Below, in pieces: positions 9,959 through 21,936 of a DNA stretch of 64,000 bases. The DNA comes from Arachis hypogaea (lineage: Eukaryota > Streptophyta > Magnoliopsida > Fabales > Fabaceae). Under the pieces are notes generated by a model. It did no database searches. It saw only the letters and a list, made by a program, of their open reading frames with translations, and was not told where the DNA came from. Positions within the stretch are counted from its first letter, which is position 1. Every line of letters begins with the position of its first letter. The translations under genes and the position numbers were made by a program. The DNA is taken from positions 50,627,213 to 50,691,212 of the forward strand of contig NC_092054.1 of assembly GCF_003086295.3 (NCBI RefSeq), written 5' to 3'.

Positions 9959-11499
9959 TCGCCATCTCTGGCGTTTATTTTGGTGAACTACTACATACTT
10001 TTTCTTTTATTTTGGATATTTTTCTGTATTTTTTCTCTTTTTCTTTTATTGTTATTTTATGAGTACTTATACATTGCTACTTGTGTATTTTACTCTATTT
10101 TCTGCATTTTGCATTTTTTGTTCATATTTTAGTTATTTAGTTCATTTTAGTTATTTAGTTTAGATTGCAATTCTAACTTATTAGTGGATCAATTAGTATA
10201 GTTTACCCTTTCACATAAGATAGCTTAGTTATAGCTTAGTTTAAATTGACAAATATTAAAAAGAGTAAGCTAGGAACTTGAACATAATAGATTTAGATCC
10301 ATAAAACCTTGTATATAGCATTACATGATGTAGTTAAGCTGACAACATTTCATCAAGGAGGAACATTAAAACTTTAAAAGCTACCCTAAATAATTTTTTA
10401 TGAGAATAATGGGAATTTTTAACTAAACCTGCATACAATATATAAATGATATATGATGCTTGATTTAGAAAACACACAGCCTGTGAATCTTGAGCTTAAG
10501 TGTATGGTTGCATTCAAACCATAATTTCATTTCTGTGTGTTCCACTTCTTTTTATTCTGATGTTCTTTACTTTGCTTTAATCTATATGTCCAATTATAGA
10601 ATATAGAATAGATACATACCAAGAGAATGATTGAGGCCATCATTTGATTTTAGCTCACTCACCCTAAATTAGCCTACCTTTTACATCACCCTTGTTAGCC
10701 CCCTTGAGCCTTTTAAAACCCCTTTATTCTATTTAGCCAAATTACTAGCCTTAAGCAGAAAAACAAAAGAAAATCCCAAGTGAATCCTTAGTTAGCTTAA
10801 GATAGAAAATTATAAATAGAGTAAAATGTGGGAAACCTTTTGGGAACATGGATGATAGAAACAAAAGGTAGAAAATTTAAAAGGAATAAAATAAAATTTG
10901 GGAAGCATGCTCATGAGAAAATCTAAGTGATTCAATTACCATGTGTATTAAAAAAAAAAGAGTTATTTTTCAGCATTTAAATAAAAAGGGGATACAAAGG
11001 AAATTCCCCAATGCAGAATAAAAACAATGCACATGGGATAAAAATAAAAAGTGAAACATGAGCATGTAACAATAAGTGGGATAATATGGGAGAATAGGTA
11101 AAGAAGTTTTATCTTGCTAAATATGTATGTTAGGTGAAATCTTAGTCTAATTAAGGATTCACTTATTAGCTCACTTAACCCTATACATAAATCCTTACCT
11201 TTACCTTGGCCCCATTACAACCTCAATTACAGACCTCATGACTTTTTGGTATGACTATATTCTATAATTGTGGATTGGTTAGATGAAGAACAAAGTTATA
11301 GAAAGTAAGAATAAAAAGAAAAATAGAGTGAATAAACCCAATAAACACTGAGTGACTAGAGAGTAAACACAAAATCCGGTGAGGGTTCTATAACTCATCA
11401 ACATATATCTGTGCTTATATTTACTAATTGTTTTGCAAGTTTGTACAATGTTTTCTTTCCCATCTCATTTGCTAAAATGCTTTATTACTTAAGGGTTAG

Positions 11500-11543
<44 letters not shown>

Positions 11544-11728
11544 GACTCCTTGAGAATGTGAATTAACGTGACTACATGTAAGCTCTATATATAAGTGAAT
11601 AAATTAGAGTTGCATAATGCATCATCCATTTAGGTAGTTGCATTTAAATTAGGTTGCATTGCATGGCATTCCATCACTTTAACCTTAGTTATTTACCTTG
11701 GATTTAGCATTAGGACATGCTAGTGTTT
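9959..11728 (+). other. E2 3' untranslated tail, no gene
   Basis: 1.77 kb of AT-rich sequence with no credible ORF. It contains A-rich segments (10850-11110) and phrases shared with the E4 and E6 tails, such as GCTTAG..AGGATTCA and CCTTGACCCTAACCCCATTACAACC. This shows the tail is a conserved part of family B elements and not captured host DNA. Confidence 0.75.
11501..11538. repeat. (TA)19 microsatellite
   Basis: Nineteen perfect TA repeats in the E2 3' tail. A likely length-polymorphic site. Confidence 0.97.
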
Positions 11729-11742
11729 AAGTGTGGGGAGGT
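11727..11742 (+). other. E2 terminal polypurine tract
   Basis: TTAAGTGTGGGGAGGT immediately precedes the 3' LTR start TGATAAAC, the position of the plus-strand primer. Confidence 0.9.
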
Positions 11743-13248
11743 TGATAAACCCATATTTCATGAGTTCTTTTGTGCTTAATTTGAGTGATTTATACAATCC
11801 TTCACCTACTTATTCACATTAATTGCATGGTTTTACTTTCCCTTCTTTATTATGTGATGTAAATGAAAAACATGTTTTCTAAGCTTTAAAATTAATTATT
11901 TTAATTACCTTTATTTCCATTCGATGCCGCGATTAGTGTGTTGAGTAGTTTCAGATTTTCTAAGGCAGAATGACTTAAAGGATGAAAACGGAAACATACT
12001 AAAATGGAAGGAGAAAGCAAAATGGAGCTTTAAGGAAACTGGTATCCACGCGATCGCATGGATGACGCGATCGCGTGCCAAGCACGAATCAGCAGCGACG
12101 CAGCCGCATGACTGACGTGACCGCGCGCCTTAAGCAGAACGCACATGACGCGGTCGCATGACTGATGCGACCGCGTGGCAAGGAAAAGCTCCAAATGACA
12201 CGACCGCGTGACCCACGCGGACGCGTGACAGAGGCCATGCACCAGAAATTACAGAATACGCCCCCAGCGAATTCTGAAGCCCTTTTTGGCCTAGATCCAA
12301 GTACAGACAGCATAGACTAGAGGTTATAAAGTGTGAAAATGCTTCCATTCAAGGAGAGCTCGCCAATTTCTAGTTTTCATGATTTAGATTTAGTTTAGAG
12401 AGAGATTCTCTCTCTCTCTTAGGATTTAGGACTTCTTCTTGTTTTGGGAGTAACTCTGGATCCAGGTTTTAATGTTCTTTTATTTTAGTTTTACTTTTAT
12501 TTATTTATCCCAACATTTGAATTGATTATTATAATTTGATTTATGAATTATTCCATGTTACAGATCTCTATTTGAATTAATGATATTTGAGGTATTTTCA
12601 GTTTATGATTGTTCTCTTTGAATTAAGTTGCCATTGCTTCCCATCTAAGGACACTTTTATTATTCCAGCAATTTACTTTTTCCCCTTTTGGTCTTGGTTA
12701 AGAATTCAGTAACTCAACAGTTATTAAACTCAACGTAATTGATAATCGTTATTTTGCTAATTGAGCTGAACCTAAATAATCCCAACCTTTTCTTAGGAAA
12801 TAATTAGGATTCAAAGGTCAACTTAATTAGTCCCTTGACTTTCCTTTGCCCTGGCAAAGGTTGACCAAGTGGAATTAAAATACAACTTTCATTATTGTTG
12901 AGAGGGATAATTAAGTTGGACTTCTAATTTCCCCTATCTTGCCAAAAGTTGTTTTACAGTTATTATTTATTTTTAATTTCCATTTAATTCACTCGTCATT
13001 TAAATTACTTGCTTCTCACCTTCTAAACCCCGATTACAACCTTTATAACCAATAATAAGAACATACTTCCTTGCAGTTCCTTGAGAAGACGACCCGAGGT
13101 TTGAATACTCGGTTAACAATTTTTAAGGGGTTTGTTACTTGTGACAACCAAAACATTTGTACGAAGGGATTTTTGTCAGTTTAGAGACTATATCTACAAC
13201 GCGACTATTTTTATGACATTCTTTATTGGCAAAAAAACCTTAACGTCA
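11743..13248 (+). repeat. E2 3' LTR
   Basis: 1506 bp, TGATAAAC...GTCA. The palindrome array is at about 12044-12232 and a TATAAAG near 12324. By eye about 35 differences from the 5' LTR, mainly C/T and G/A, fit decay of methylated cytosines after insertion. It is followed by the target copy GTGAT (13249-13253). Confidence 0.95.
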
Positions 13249-14775
13249 GTGATTGTGTATACTGACCATGCTACTCTTAAATACCTACACACAAAGCAGG
13301 ATTCAAAACCCAGGCTCATAAGATGGGTGCTGTTTTTATAAGAGTTTGATATAGAAATAAGAGACAGAAAAGGGACAGAGAACCAGGTAGCTGATCACCT
13401 ATCCCAGATAGAACCAGTACCAGGGGTGTCCCTCCCTCCTACTGAGATCTCTGAGACCTTTCCGGATGAGCAACTCTTCGCCATTCAGGAAGCTCCATGG
13501 TTTGCGGACATTGCGAATTATAAAGCTGTAAGGTTCATACCCAAGGAGTACAGCATGGTGCAAACGAAAAAACTAATTTTTGATGCAAAGTATTACTTAT
13601 AGGATGAACCATATCTCTTTAAGAGATGTGCAGACGGAATGATCCGCAGATGCGTACTTAGAGAGGAGGCACAGAAGATCCTATGGCATTGCCATGGATC
13701 ATAGTATGGAGGACATTTCGGAGGTGAGCGAACAGCCACTAAGGTCCTCCAATGTGGCTTCTATTGGCCTACCCTCTATAGAGATGCCTGAGAGTTTGTG
13801 TGTAACTGTGACAGTTGCCAAAGAGCTAGCAACTTGCCCCATGGTTATGCCATGCCTCAACAAGGGATCTTAGAGATTGAGTTGTTTGATGTATGGGGTA
13901 TTGACTTCATGGGTTCTTTCCCACCATCATACTCAAATACTTACATTCTGGTGGCAGTAGACTACGTATCTAAATGGGTAGAAGCAATTGCCACACCCAC
14001 TAATGATACTAAGACTGTGCTGAAATTCCTCCAAAAACATATCTTCAGCAGATTTGGTGTTCCCAGAGTACTAATTAGTGACGGGGGCACTCATTTCTGC
14101 AATAAACAGCTATACTCTGCTATGGTCCGATATGGAATTAGCCACAAAGTAGCAACTCTATATCACCCACAGACAAATGGGAAGGCTGAAGTCTCTAATA
14201 GAGAACTAAAAAGAATCCTGGAATGGACTGTAATTGCTCGTAGAAAGGATTAGGCAAAAAACTTGGATGATGCTCTGTGGGCATACAGAACAGCATTCAA
14301 GACCCCTATAGGAACCTCTCCATACCAGCTTGTGTATGGAAAAGCCTGTCATTTACCCGTGGAACTGGAACATAAGGCCTACTGGGCAACCAGATTCCTA
14401 AACCTGGATGCTAAGTTAGCTGGAAAGAAAAGATTGCTCCAGCTGAATGAGCTTGAGGAATTCAGACTCAATACTTTTGAAAATGCAAAAATTTATAAGG
14501 AAAAAGCAAAAAGGTGGCATGACAAGAAACTATCATCTAGAGTTTTTGAGCCAGGACAGAAGGTTCTACTTTTTAACTCTAGACTTAGATTATTCCCCGG
14601 GAAATTAAAATCCCAGTGGAGAGGACCATATGTGATTACAAGTGTGTCACCATATGGATATGTTGAGCTTCAGGATATTGATTCTGACAAAAAGTTCATT
14701 GTTAATGGAAAGAGAATCAAACACTATCTTGAAAGCAATTTTGAGCAACAATGCTCAAAACTCATACTAGAATAA
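13249..14775 (+). pseudogene. E1 RNase H tail, integrase zinc finger, core and C-terminal domain
   Basis: Continues the E1 pol frame after E2. RNase H ends with [11 protein letters not shown] and RKGTENQVADHLSQ. The zinc-binding region has HCH..GGHFGGERT...CNCDSCQRA (about 13690-13830). The DDE core has D at 13903 (WGIDFMG), D at 14080 (ISDGG) and E at 14188 ([11 protein letters not shown]), a D,D-35-E spacing. The C-terminal domain ends [14 protein letters not shown], [24 protein letters not shown]. The whole 1.5 kb stays in one frame but has five in-frame stops, at 13339, 13600, 13702, 13789 and 14251. Integrase would insert element cDNA into chromosomes. E5 retains a cousin of just the final domain. 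Confidence 0.92.
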
Positions 14776-14805
14776 AACTCAATCAAGGTCCAGCTAAATA
14801 CAATA

Positions 14806-14833
14806 AAGAAGCGCTTGTTGGTAGGCAACCCAA
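14806..14833 (+). ncRNA. Conserved GAAGCGCTT box and hairpin after pol (E1)
   Basis: AAGAAGCGCTTG is followed by TTGGTAGGCAACCCAA, which pairs as TTGG/CCAA (the fifth position T-C does not pair) around AGGCAA. It lies about 30 bases after the integrase stop. It is the E1 member of the hairpin family seen in E2, E3, E4 and E5. Confidence 0.65.
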
Positions 14834-14973
14834 TTTTATTATATCTATTTATTTTCTATTGTTATTTTATATTTTCTGTAGGTTGATGATCATGTTAAGT
14901 CACAAAAACAACTGAAAAAGCAAAAACAGAATGAAAAACAGTATTAAAAATAGCACACCCTGGAGGAGAAGCT

Positions 14974-15185
14974 TACTGGCGTTTAAACGCCAGTAAGGGT
15001 AGCAGAATGGGCGTTAAACGCCCAGTCTGGCACCATTCTGGGCATTTAACGCCAGAAAGGGGCACAGAGCTGGCGTTTAACGCCAGAAATGGGCACAGAG
15101 CTGGCGTTAAACGCCAGAAAGGGGAGAAAAGCTGGCGTTAAACGCCAGAAATGGGCAGCAACCTGGTATTTAACGCCAGGATTGG
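14974..15185 (+). repeat. Palindrome array CTGGCGTTTAACGCCAG after the E1 pol gene
   Basis: Seven or so palindromes (CTGGCGTTTAAACGCCAG, GGGCGTTAAACGCCC, CTGGCGTTAAACGCCAG) at about 33-base spacing, with AAAGGGG or AAATGGGC between. Same position as arrays in E2, E3 and E4: between the hairpin and ORF2. Confidence 0.92.
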
Positions 15186-15468
15186 CAATCAAGGAGGCGT
15201 TTACATGCCACATGGTGCAGGGATGAGAAATCCTTGACACCTCAGGATCTGTGGACCCCACAGGATCCCCACCTACCTCACCTCTCTCTCTCTTCTTCAC
15301 ACGCTTCCCCAAATACTCTTCCCCATCACCTCTTAACCACTCACACATCTCCATCTCCTCCATTTTCTTCTTCTTCTCCTCCCTTCTTTCTTCTTTTGTT
15401 CGAGGACGAGCAAACCTTCTAAGTTTGGTGTGGAAAAAGCATTGCTTTTTGTTTTTCCATAACCATTT

Positions 15469-15760
15469 ATGGCACCTAAGGACGGAGAAACCTCTAGGAA
15501 GAGGAAAGGGAAGGCAATTGCTTCCAACTTCGAGTCATGGAAAATGGAGAGATTCATCTCAAAAGTCCATCACTAAGAAAAGGATTGAGCAAACAAGAGA
15601 GCCCACTCATGGACCTCAACAAGAGCATTCTACTATCCTCCATGAAATTAGAGAGGACCAAAAGGCCATGAGAGAAAAGCAACAAAGGCAAGGAAAAGAC
15701 ATTGAGGAGCTCAAGTACTCCATAAGATCTTCAAGAGGAAGAACTAGCTGCCATCACTAA
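15469..15760 (+). pseudogene. E1 ORF2 remnant, large internal deletion
   Basis: ATG 15469 opens a frame (MAPKDGETSRKRKGK..SWKMERFISKVHH) matching the N-terminus of E3 ORF2, stopping after 35 residues. The rest (KKRIEQTREPTHGPQ...LHEIREDQKAMREKQQRQGKDIEELK) matches the E3 ORF2 C-terminal coiled-coil region in another frame. About 800 bases of the middle, including the Transposase_32 core, are missing by comparison with E3. The deletion shifts the frame, so no full protein is made. Confidence 0.8.
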
Positions 15761-16479
15761 GGTGGACCCGTTCTTTAATTTTCTTATTCTTTATTTTCTG
15801 TTTTTCGAATTTTTATGCTTTATTTTATCTATGTTTGTGTCTTTATTACATGATCACTAGTGTCTAAGTGTCTATGCCTTAAAGCTATGAATATGAATCC
15901 ATCACCTTTCTTAAATGAAAAATGTTTTTAATTGCAAAAAGAAAAAGAAGTACATGAATTTCGAATTTTAAAACAGATTAATTATTTTGATGTGGTGGCA
16001 ATACTTTTTATTTTTCTGAATGAATGCTTGAACAGTGCATATTTTTGAAATTGTTGTTTATGAATGTTAAAATTGTTGGCTCTAATTAGGGACTCTAGCA
16101 AAGCTGAGTCACAATCTAAAAAGGTTCACCCAGTTATGTGTCTGTGGCATTTATGTATCCGGTGGTAATACTGGAAAACAAAATGCTTTGGGTCACAGCC
16201 AAGACTCATAAAGTAAATGTGTTCAAGAATCAACATACTGAACTAGGAGAATCAATAACACTATCTGAATTCTGAGTTCCTATAGATGCCAATCATTCTG
16301 AACTTCAAAGGATAAAGTGAGATGCCAAAACTGTTCAGAAGCGAAAAGCTAATAGCCCCGCTCATCTAATTAAGACTGATCTTCATAGATGTTTTTGGAA
16401 TTCATTGTATATTCTATTCTTTTTACCCTACTTTGTTTTTAGTTGCTTGGGGACAACCAACAATTTAAGTTTGGTGTTG
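15761..16479 (+). other. E1 3' untranslated tail and PPT
   Basis: No ORF. The sequence matches the reversed E3 tail (19109-20233), including the block around CAGTATTACCACCGG on the E3 side. It ends with the PPT-like AATTTAAGTTTGGTGTTG at 16462-16479, directly before the LTR. A second copy of AAGTTTGGTGT lies at 15421, before the ORF2 ATG. Confidence 0.8.
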
Positions 16480-17350
16480 TGATGAGCAGATAATTTATAC
16501 GCTTTTTGGCATTGTTTTTAGTATGTTTTTAGTATATTTTAGTTAGTTTTTATTATATTTTTATTAGTTTTTATTCAAAAATCACATTTCTGGACTTTAC
16601 TATGAGTTTGTGTATTTTTCTGTGATTTCAGGTATTTTCTGGCTGAAATTGAGGGACCTGAGCAAAAATCTAATTCAGAGGCTGAAAAAGGACTACAGAT
16701 GCTGTTGGATTCTGACCTCCCTGCACTCGAAGTGGATTTTTCTGGAGCTACAGAAACCCAATTGGTGCGATCTTAATTGCGTTGGAAAGTAGACATCTTG
16801 GGCTTTCCAGCAATATATAATAATCTATACTTTGTTCGAGATTTGATGGCCCAAACCGGTGTTCCAAGTCAGCATAGAAATTCTGGCGTCAAAACGCCAG
16901 AACTGGCATGAAAGCTGGAGTTAAACACCCAAACTGGCACAAAAGCTGGCGTTTAACTCCAAGAAAGGTCTCTACACGTGAAAGCTTTAATGCTCAGCCC
17001 AAGCACACACCAAGTGGGGCCCGGAAGTGGATTTCTACACTAACTATTCTAGCTTACTCATTTTCTGTAACCCTAGGTCACTAGTTTACTATAAAAACTA
17101 CTTTTAGTGATTCATCTTGTACCTCATGACACTTTACATGTTTCATTTTGTATTCTCTACGGTATGAGTCTCTAAACCCCATGGTTGGGGGTGAGGAGCT
17201 CTGCTGTGTTTTGATGAATTAATGCAATTACTACTGTTTTCCATTCAATCACGCTTGCTTTTATTCTAAGATATTCATTCGTACTTCAACCTGATGAATG
17301 TGATGATCCATGTCACTCATCATCATTCTCACCTATGAACGCGTGCCTGA
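16480..17350 (+). repeat. E1 3' LTR, first part (continues at 28364)
   Basis: Starts TGATGAGCAGATAATTTATACGC. Contains the shared block GTTGGAAAGTAGACATC (16780-16796), palindromes CTGGCGTCAAAACGCCAG near 16885 and a decayed pair to 16962, and TATAAAAA at 17090-17097. It breaks at ...GCGTGCCTGA, where E3 is inserted, and resumes at 28364. Confidence 0.93.
17346..17350. repeat. Target-site duplication of E3, CCTGA (second copy 28359-28363)
   Basis: Perfect 5-base direct repeat flanking E3. Joining across it rebuilds the LTR text GCGTGCCTGACAACCACTTCC, which E3's own LTR also contains in near-identical form. Confidence 0.97.
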
Positions 17351-19108
17351 TGGTGCACGAAATTGTGATCTCCAGGCTCGAACAAACCTGGTAATGGCTC
17401 CAAAGCTTGGTGCTTTGATCTTAATTCATAATTGTCACAACTTCGATACAACTAACCAGCAAGTGCACTGGGTCGTCCAAGTAATACCTTACGTGAGTAA
17501 GGGTCGAATCCCACGGAGATTGTTGGTATGAAGCAAGCTATGGTCACCTTGTAAATCTCAGTCAGGCAGATATAAAGTGATAATGGTGGTTTCGAATATT
17601 ATATAGTAAAATAGGGATAGAGATACTTATGTAATTCATTGGTAGGAATTTCAGATAAGCGAATGGAGATGCTTTTCGTTCCTCTGAACCTCTGCTTTCC
17701 TGCTATCTTCATCCAATCAGTCTTACTCCTTTCCATGGCTGGCTATATGTGATACATCACCACTGTCAATGGCTACTTTCGGTCATCTCTCGGGAAAATG
17801 ATCCAATGCCCTGTCACGGCACGGCTAATCGTCTGGAGGCATCACCCTTGTCAATGGCTTCATCTTATCCTCTCAGTGAATAATATGCTCACGCACCCTG
17901 TCACGGCACGGCTATTCATCTGTCGGTTCTCGATCATGCTGGAATAGGATTTACTATCCTTTTGCGTCTGTCACTAACGCCCTGCAATCGCGAGTTAGGA
18001 GCTCGTCACAGTCATTCAATCATTGAATCCTACTCGGAATACCACAGACAAGGTTTAGACCTTCCGGATTCTCTTGAATGCCGCCATCATTCTAGCTTAC
18101 GCCACGAAGATTCTGGTTGGGAGATCTAAGAGATATTCATTCTAGCTTATTTCATGTAGAACGGAAGTGTTTGTCAGGCACGCGTTCATAAGGGAGAAGG
18201 ATGATGAGCGTCACACATAATCATCACCTTCATCACGTTCTTGGGTGCGAATGGATATCTTAGAAGCGAAATAAGATGAATTGAATAGAAAACAGAAGTA
18301 CTTTGCATTAATCTTTGAGGAACAGCAGAGCTCCACACCTTAATCTATGGAGTGTAGAAACTCTACCGTATGAAAATACATAAGTGAAGGTCCAGGCATG
18401 GCCGAGATGGCCAGCCCCCTAAACGAGATCAATAGTCTCCTAAGATGAACAATGGAATAAAACTGAGACCAAAGATACCTAATACAATAGTAAAAGGTCC
18501 TATTTATAATAAACTAGCTACTAGGGTTTACATGAGTAAGTAATTGATGCATAAATCCACTTCCTGGGCCCACTTGGTGTGTGTTTGGGTTGAGCCTGAG
18601 TGTTACACGTGCAGAGGCCATTTGTAGAGTTGAACGCCAGTTTTTGTGCCAGTTTGGGCGTTCAACTCTGGTTTTGGATCCTTTTCTGGCGCTGGACGCC
18701 AGATTTGGGCAGAAGGCTGGCGTTGAACGCCAGTTTACGTCATCAATTCTTGGCCAAAGTATGGACTATTATATATTGCTGGAAAGCCCAGGATGTCTAC
18801 TTTCCAACGCAATTGGAAGCGCGCCATTTCGAGTTCTGTAGCTCCAGAAAATCCACTTTGAATGCAGGGAGGTCAGAATCCAACAGCATCAGCAGTCCTT
18901 CTTCAACCTCTGAATCTGATTTCTGCTCAAGTCCCTCAATTTCAGCCAGAAAATACCTGAAATCATAGAAAAACACACAAACTCATAGTAAAGTCCAGAA
19001 ATGTGAATTTAACATAAAAACTAATGAAAACATCCCTAAAAGTAACTAGATCCTACTAAAAACATACTAAAAACAATGTCAAAAAGCGTATAAATTATCC
19101 GCTCATCA
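17351..19108 (-). repeat. E3 3' LTR (minus orientation)
   Basis: 1758 bp; on the minus strand TGATGAGCGGATAATTTATACG...GTGCACCA. Palindromes of the GGCGTTCAACGCC type lie at 18636-18735 and the GGAAAG..GACATCC block near 18780-18812. A TATAAATA (minus) lies at 18501-18508. Near 17500-17520 the U5 text reads TGGGATTCGACCC on the minus strand, a block common to E1, E3 and E5. Confidence 0.95.
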
Positions 19109-20233
19109 CAACACCAAACTTAAATTGTTGCTTGTCCCCAAGCAACTGAAAATCAAGTAGGATAAAAAGAATAGAATATACTATAAATTCCAAACTATCA
19201 ATGAAACAGAGCTTCAATCATATGAGCGGGACTTATAGCTTTTTGCCTCTTGAATAGTTTTGGCATCTCACTTTATCCATTGAGGTTCAGAATGATTGGC
19301 ATCTATAGGAACTTCAGATTTCGAATAGTGTTATTGACTCTCCTAGTTCAGTATGATGATTCTTGAACACAGCTTCTTTATGAGTCTTGGCCGTGGCCCT
19401 AAGCACTTTGTTTTCCAGTATTACCACCGGATACATAAATGCCACAGACACATAATTGGGTGAACCTTTTCAGATTGTGACTCAGCTTTGCTAAAGTCCC
19501 CAATTAGAGGTGTCCAGGGTTCTTAAGCACACTCTTTGTTTGCTTTGGACCTTGACTTTAACCGCTCAGTCTCAAGTTTTCACTTGACACCTTCACGCCA
19601 CAAGCACATGGTTAGGGACAGCTTGGTTTAGCCGCTTAGACCAGGATTTTATTCCTTTAGGCCCTCCTATCCACTGATGCTCAAAGCCTTGGGATCCTTT
19701 TTATTTGCCCTTGCCTTCTGGTTTTAAGGGTTATTGGCTTTTTCTGCTTGCTTTTTCTTTTTCTTTCTATATTTTTTTTTATTCTTCTTTTTTTCGCCTA
19801 TTTTTTTTTTCTGCAAGCTTTGTTCTTTGCTGCTTTTTCTTGCTTCAAGAATCATTTTTATGATTTTTCAGATTATCAAATAACATGTTTCCTAGTCATC
19901 ATTCTTTCAAGAGCCAACATATTTAACATTCTTAAACAACAATTTCAAAAGACATATGCACTGTTCAAGCATATATTCAGAAAACAAGAAGCATTGTCAC
20001 CACATCAATATAATTAAACCAAGTTCAAGGATAAATTCGAAACTCATGTACTTCTTGTTCTTTTGAATTAAAACATTTTTCATTTAAGAGAGGTGATGGA
20101 TTCATAGGACATTCATATCTTTAAGACAAAGTTACTAACTACTAATGATCATGTAATGAAGGCACAAACACAGATAAGTACATAACATAGAAAACGAAAA
20201 ACAGAAGAAAGAAGAACAAGGAATGAATCCACC
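19109..20233 (-). other. E3 PPT and 3' untranslated tail
   Basis: On the minus strand the PPT CAATTTAAGTTTGGTGTTG abuts the LTR at 19109-19127. The tail to 20233 has no credible ORF; the T-rich plus-strand ORF at 19748-20017 is compositional. Sequence is colinear with the E1 tail but contains an extra segment (about 19510-19730). Confidence 0.8.
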
Positions 20234-21382
20234 TTAGTGATGGTGGCGTTTTCTTCTTGAGGAACCAATGATGTCCTTGAGCTCTTCTATGTCTCTTCCT
20301 TGTCTTTGTTGCTCCTCCCTCATTGCTTTTTGATCTTCTCTTATTTCATGGAGCATGATGGAGTGCTCTTGATGTTCCACCCTTAGTTGTCCCATATTGG
20401 AACTCAATTCTCCTAGGGAGGTGTTGATTTGCTCCCAATAGTTTTGTGGAGGAAAGTGCATTTGAGGCATTTCCGGAATCTCATGGTGATGAGCTTCTTG
20501 CGCCTCTTGAGCTCCATGACTGGGCTCTCTTGCTTGCTCCATCTTTTTCTTAGTGATGGGCTTTTCCTCTTTAATGAGGATATCTCCCTCTATGTCAATC
20601 CCAGCTGAATTGCATAGATGGCAAATGAGGTGAGGAAAGGCTAACCTTGCCATGGTGGAGGACTTGTCAGCCACCTTGTAGAGTTCTTGAGGTATAATCT
20701 CATGAACTTCCACCTCTTCTCCAATCATGATGCTATGGATCATGATGGCCCGGTCTATAGTAACTTCAGACCGGTTGCTAGTGGGAATGATTGAGCATTG
20801 AATAAACTCCAACCATCCTCTAGCTATAGGCTTGAGGTCCAATCTTCTTAGTTGAACCGGCTTGCCTTTGGAGTCAATCTTCCATTGAGCTCCTTCTTCA
20901 CATATGTCCATAAGGACTTGGTCCAACCTTTGATCAAAGTTGACTCTCCTTGTGTAGGGGCGTGCGTTCTCTTCCATGTATGGCAAGTTGAACGCCAACC
21001 TCACATTTTCCGGACTAAAATCTAAGTATTTCCCCCGAACCATTGTAACATAGTTCTTTGGATCCGGGTTCTTACTTTGATCATGTTTCTTGGTGATCCA
21101 TGCATTGGCATAGAACTCTTGAACCATTAGGATGCCGACTTGTTGGATGGGGTTTGTTAGAACTTCCCAACCTCTTCTTTGAATTTCATGTCGGATCTCC
21201 GGATACTCATTTCTTTTGAGTTTAAAAGGGACCTCAGGGATCACCTTCTTCTTGGCCACAACATCATAGAAGTGGTCTTGATGGGCTTTGGAGATGAACC
21301 TTTCCATCTCCCATGATTCGGATGTGGAAGCTCTTGTCTTCCCTTTCCCTCTTCTAGAGGATTCTCCGGTCATAGATGCCAT
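20234..21382 (-). CDS. E3 ORF2: putative plant transposon protein (Transposase_32-like)
   Basis: Intact, 382 residues from ATG 21382 (an in-frame TTG one codon earlier is not needed). The N-terminus is basic (GESSRRGKGKTRAST). The core has EIQRRGWEVLTNP, MVQEFYANAW, YVTMVRGKYLDFSPENVRLAFNLP, RGWLEFIQCSIIPTSNRSEVTIDRAIMIHSIMIGEEVEV and LAFPHLICHLCNSAGI. The C-terminal 100 residues form a coiled-coil-like Glu/Gln/Lys region (LHEIREDQKAMREEQQRQGRDIEELK) and a basic end RRKRHHH. The basic N-terminus, helical core and coiled coil suggest a nuclear or nucleic-acid-binding, self-associating protein (inference only). It is preceded by a PPT-like motif at 21421 and a CT-rich leader. Confidence 0.85.
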   Translation of the reverse strand: MASMTGESSRRGKGKTRASTSESWEMERFISKAHQDHFYDVVAKKKVIPEVPFKLKRNEYPEIRHEIQRRGWEVLTNPIQQVGILMVQEFYANAWITKKHDQSKNPDPKNYVTMVRGKYLDFSPENVRLAFNLPYMEENARPYTRRVNFDQRLDQVLMDICEEGAQWKIDSKGKPVQLRRLDLKPIARGWLEFIQCSIIPTSNRSEVTIDRAIMIHSIMIGEEVEVHEIIPQELYKVADKSSTMARLAFPHLICHLCNSAGIDIEGDILIKEEKPITKKKMEQAREPSHGAQEAQEAHHHEIPEMPQMHFPPQNYWEQINTSLGELSSNMGQLRVEHQEHSIMLHEIREDQKAMREEQQRQGRDIEELKDIIGSSRRKRHHH

Positions 21383-21936
21383 CAATGGTAATGGAAAAAC
21401 AAAAAAGCTATGCTTTTACCACACCAAACTTAGAATATTGCTCGCCCTCGAGCAATAAACAAAAGAATAGAAGAAGAAGAAGAAGAAATATGGAGAGGGA
21501 GAGGGATATGTGGTTTCGGCCAAGAGGAGTGTAGAGGGGTGTGTTGTGTGAATTTGATGAAGAATGGAGGTCTTTATATAGGGAAGGGAGGGTGGGTATT
21601 GGTTCGGCCATATGGGTGGGTTTGGGTGGGAAATTGGTTTTGAATTTTGAAGGTAGGTGGAGTTTATGAGGTAGGTTTATTGGGAAGAGTGGGTGGATGT
21701 GAGTGGTGAAGGTTTAATGGGGAAGAGAGATTGAGGTGATTGGTGAAGGGCTTTTAGGGAAGAGTGTTTATAGGGTTGTGTGAAAGAGAGTGGTGAGAAG
21801 AAGTGAGTGGAGGTAGGTGGGGATCCTGTGGGGTCCACAGATCCTGAGTGGATCCTGTGGGGTCCACAGATCCTGAGGTGTTCTAGGAATTACATCCCTG
21901 CACCCTTAGGCATGTAAAAATGCCTTTGTATCCAAC
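21383..21936 (-). other. E3 ORF2 leader
   Basis: On the minus strand a CT-rich leader (TCTTCTTCTTCTTC, CTCTCC) precedes ORF2, with TCTAAGTTTGGTGTGG at 21421-21436. A direct duplication of about 27 bases (GGATCCTGTGGGGTCCACAG twice) lies at 21819-21874. No credible gene in it. Confidence 0.7.

Larger units (their letters stand above)
3227..13248 (+). mobile_element. E2: complete non-autonomous family B LTR element with two non-pol ORFs
   Basis: LTRs of 1506 bp each (3227-4732 and 11743-13248) start TGATAAAC and end GTCA. A tRNA-Asp PBS sits 3 bases inside and a PPT directly precedes the 3' LTR. The 10-kb element has no gag, RT, RNase H or integrase. It holds an intact 521-codon ORF1, a palindrome array, a GC-rich then T-rich leader ending in a splice acceptor, and ORF2 with one internal stop. 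By eye the two LTRs differ at roughly 35 positions, mostly transitions, so it is older than E3 and E5. Mobilisation would need enzymes from another element (inference). Confidence 0.95.

Noticed and set aside
18581..18968. Plus-strand ORFs over the E3 LTR, repeated at 27831-28299
   Set aside because: They read through the palindrome part of the LTR and occur in both LTR copies; not genes.
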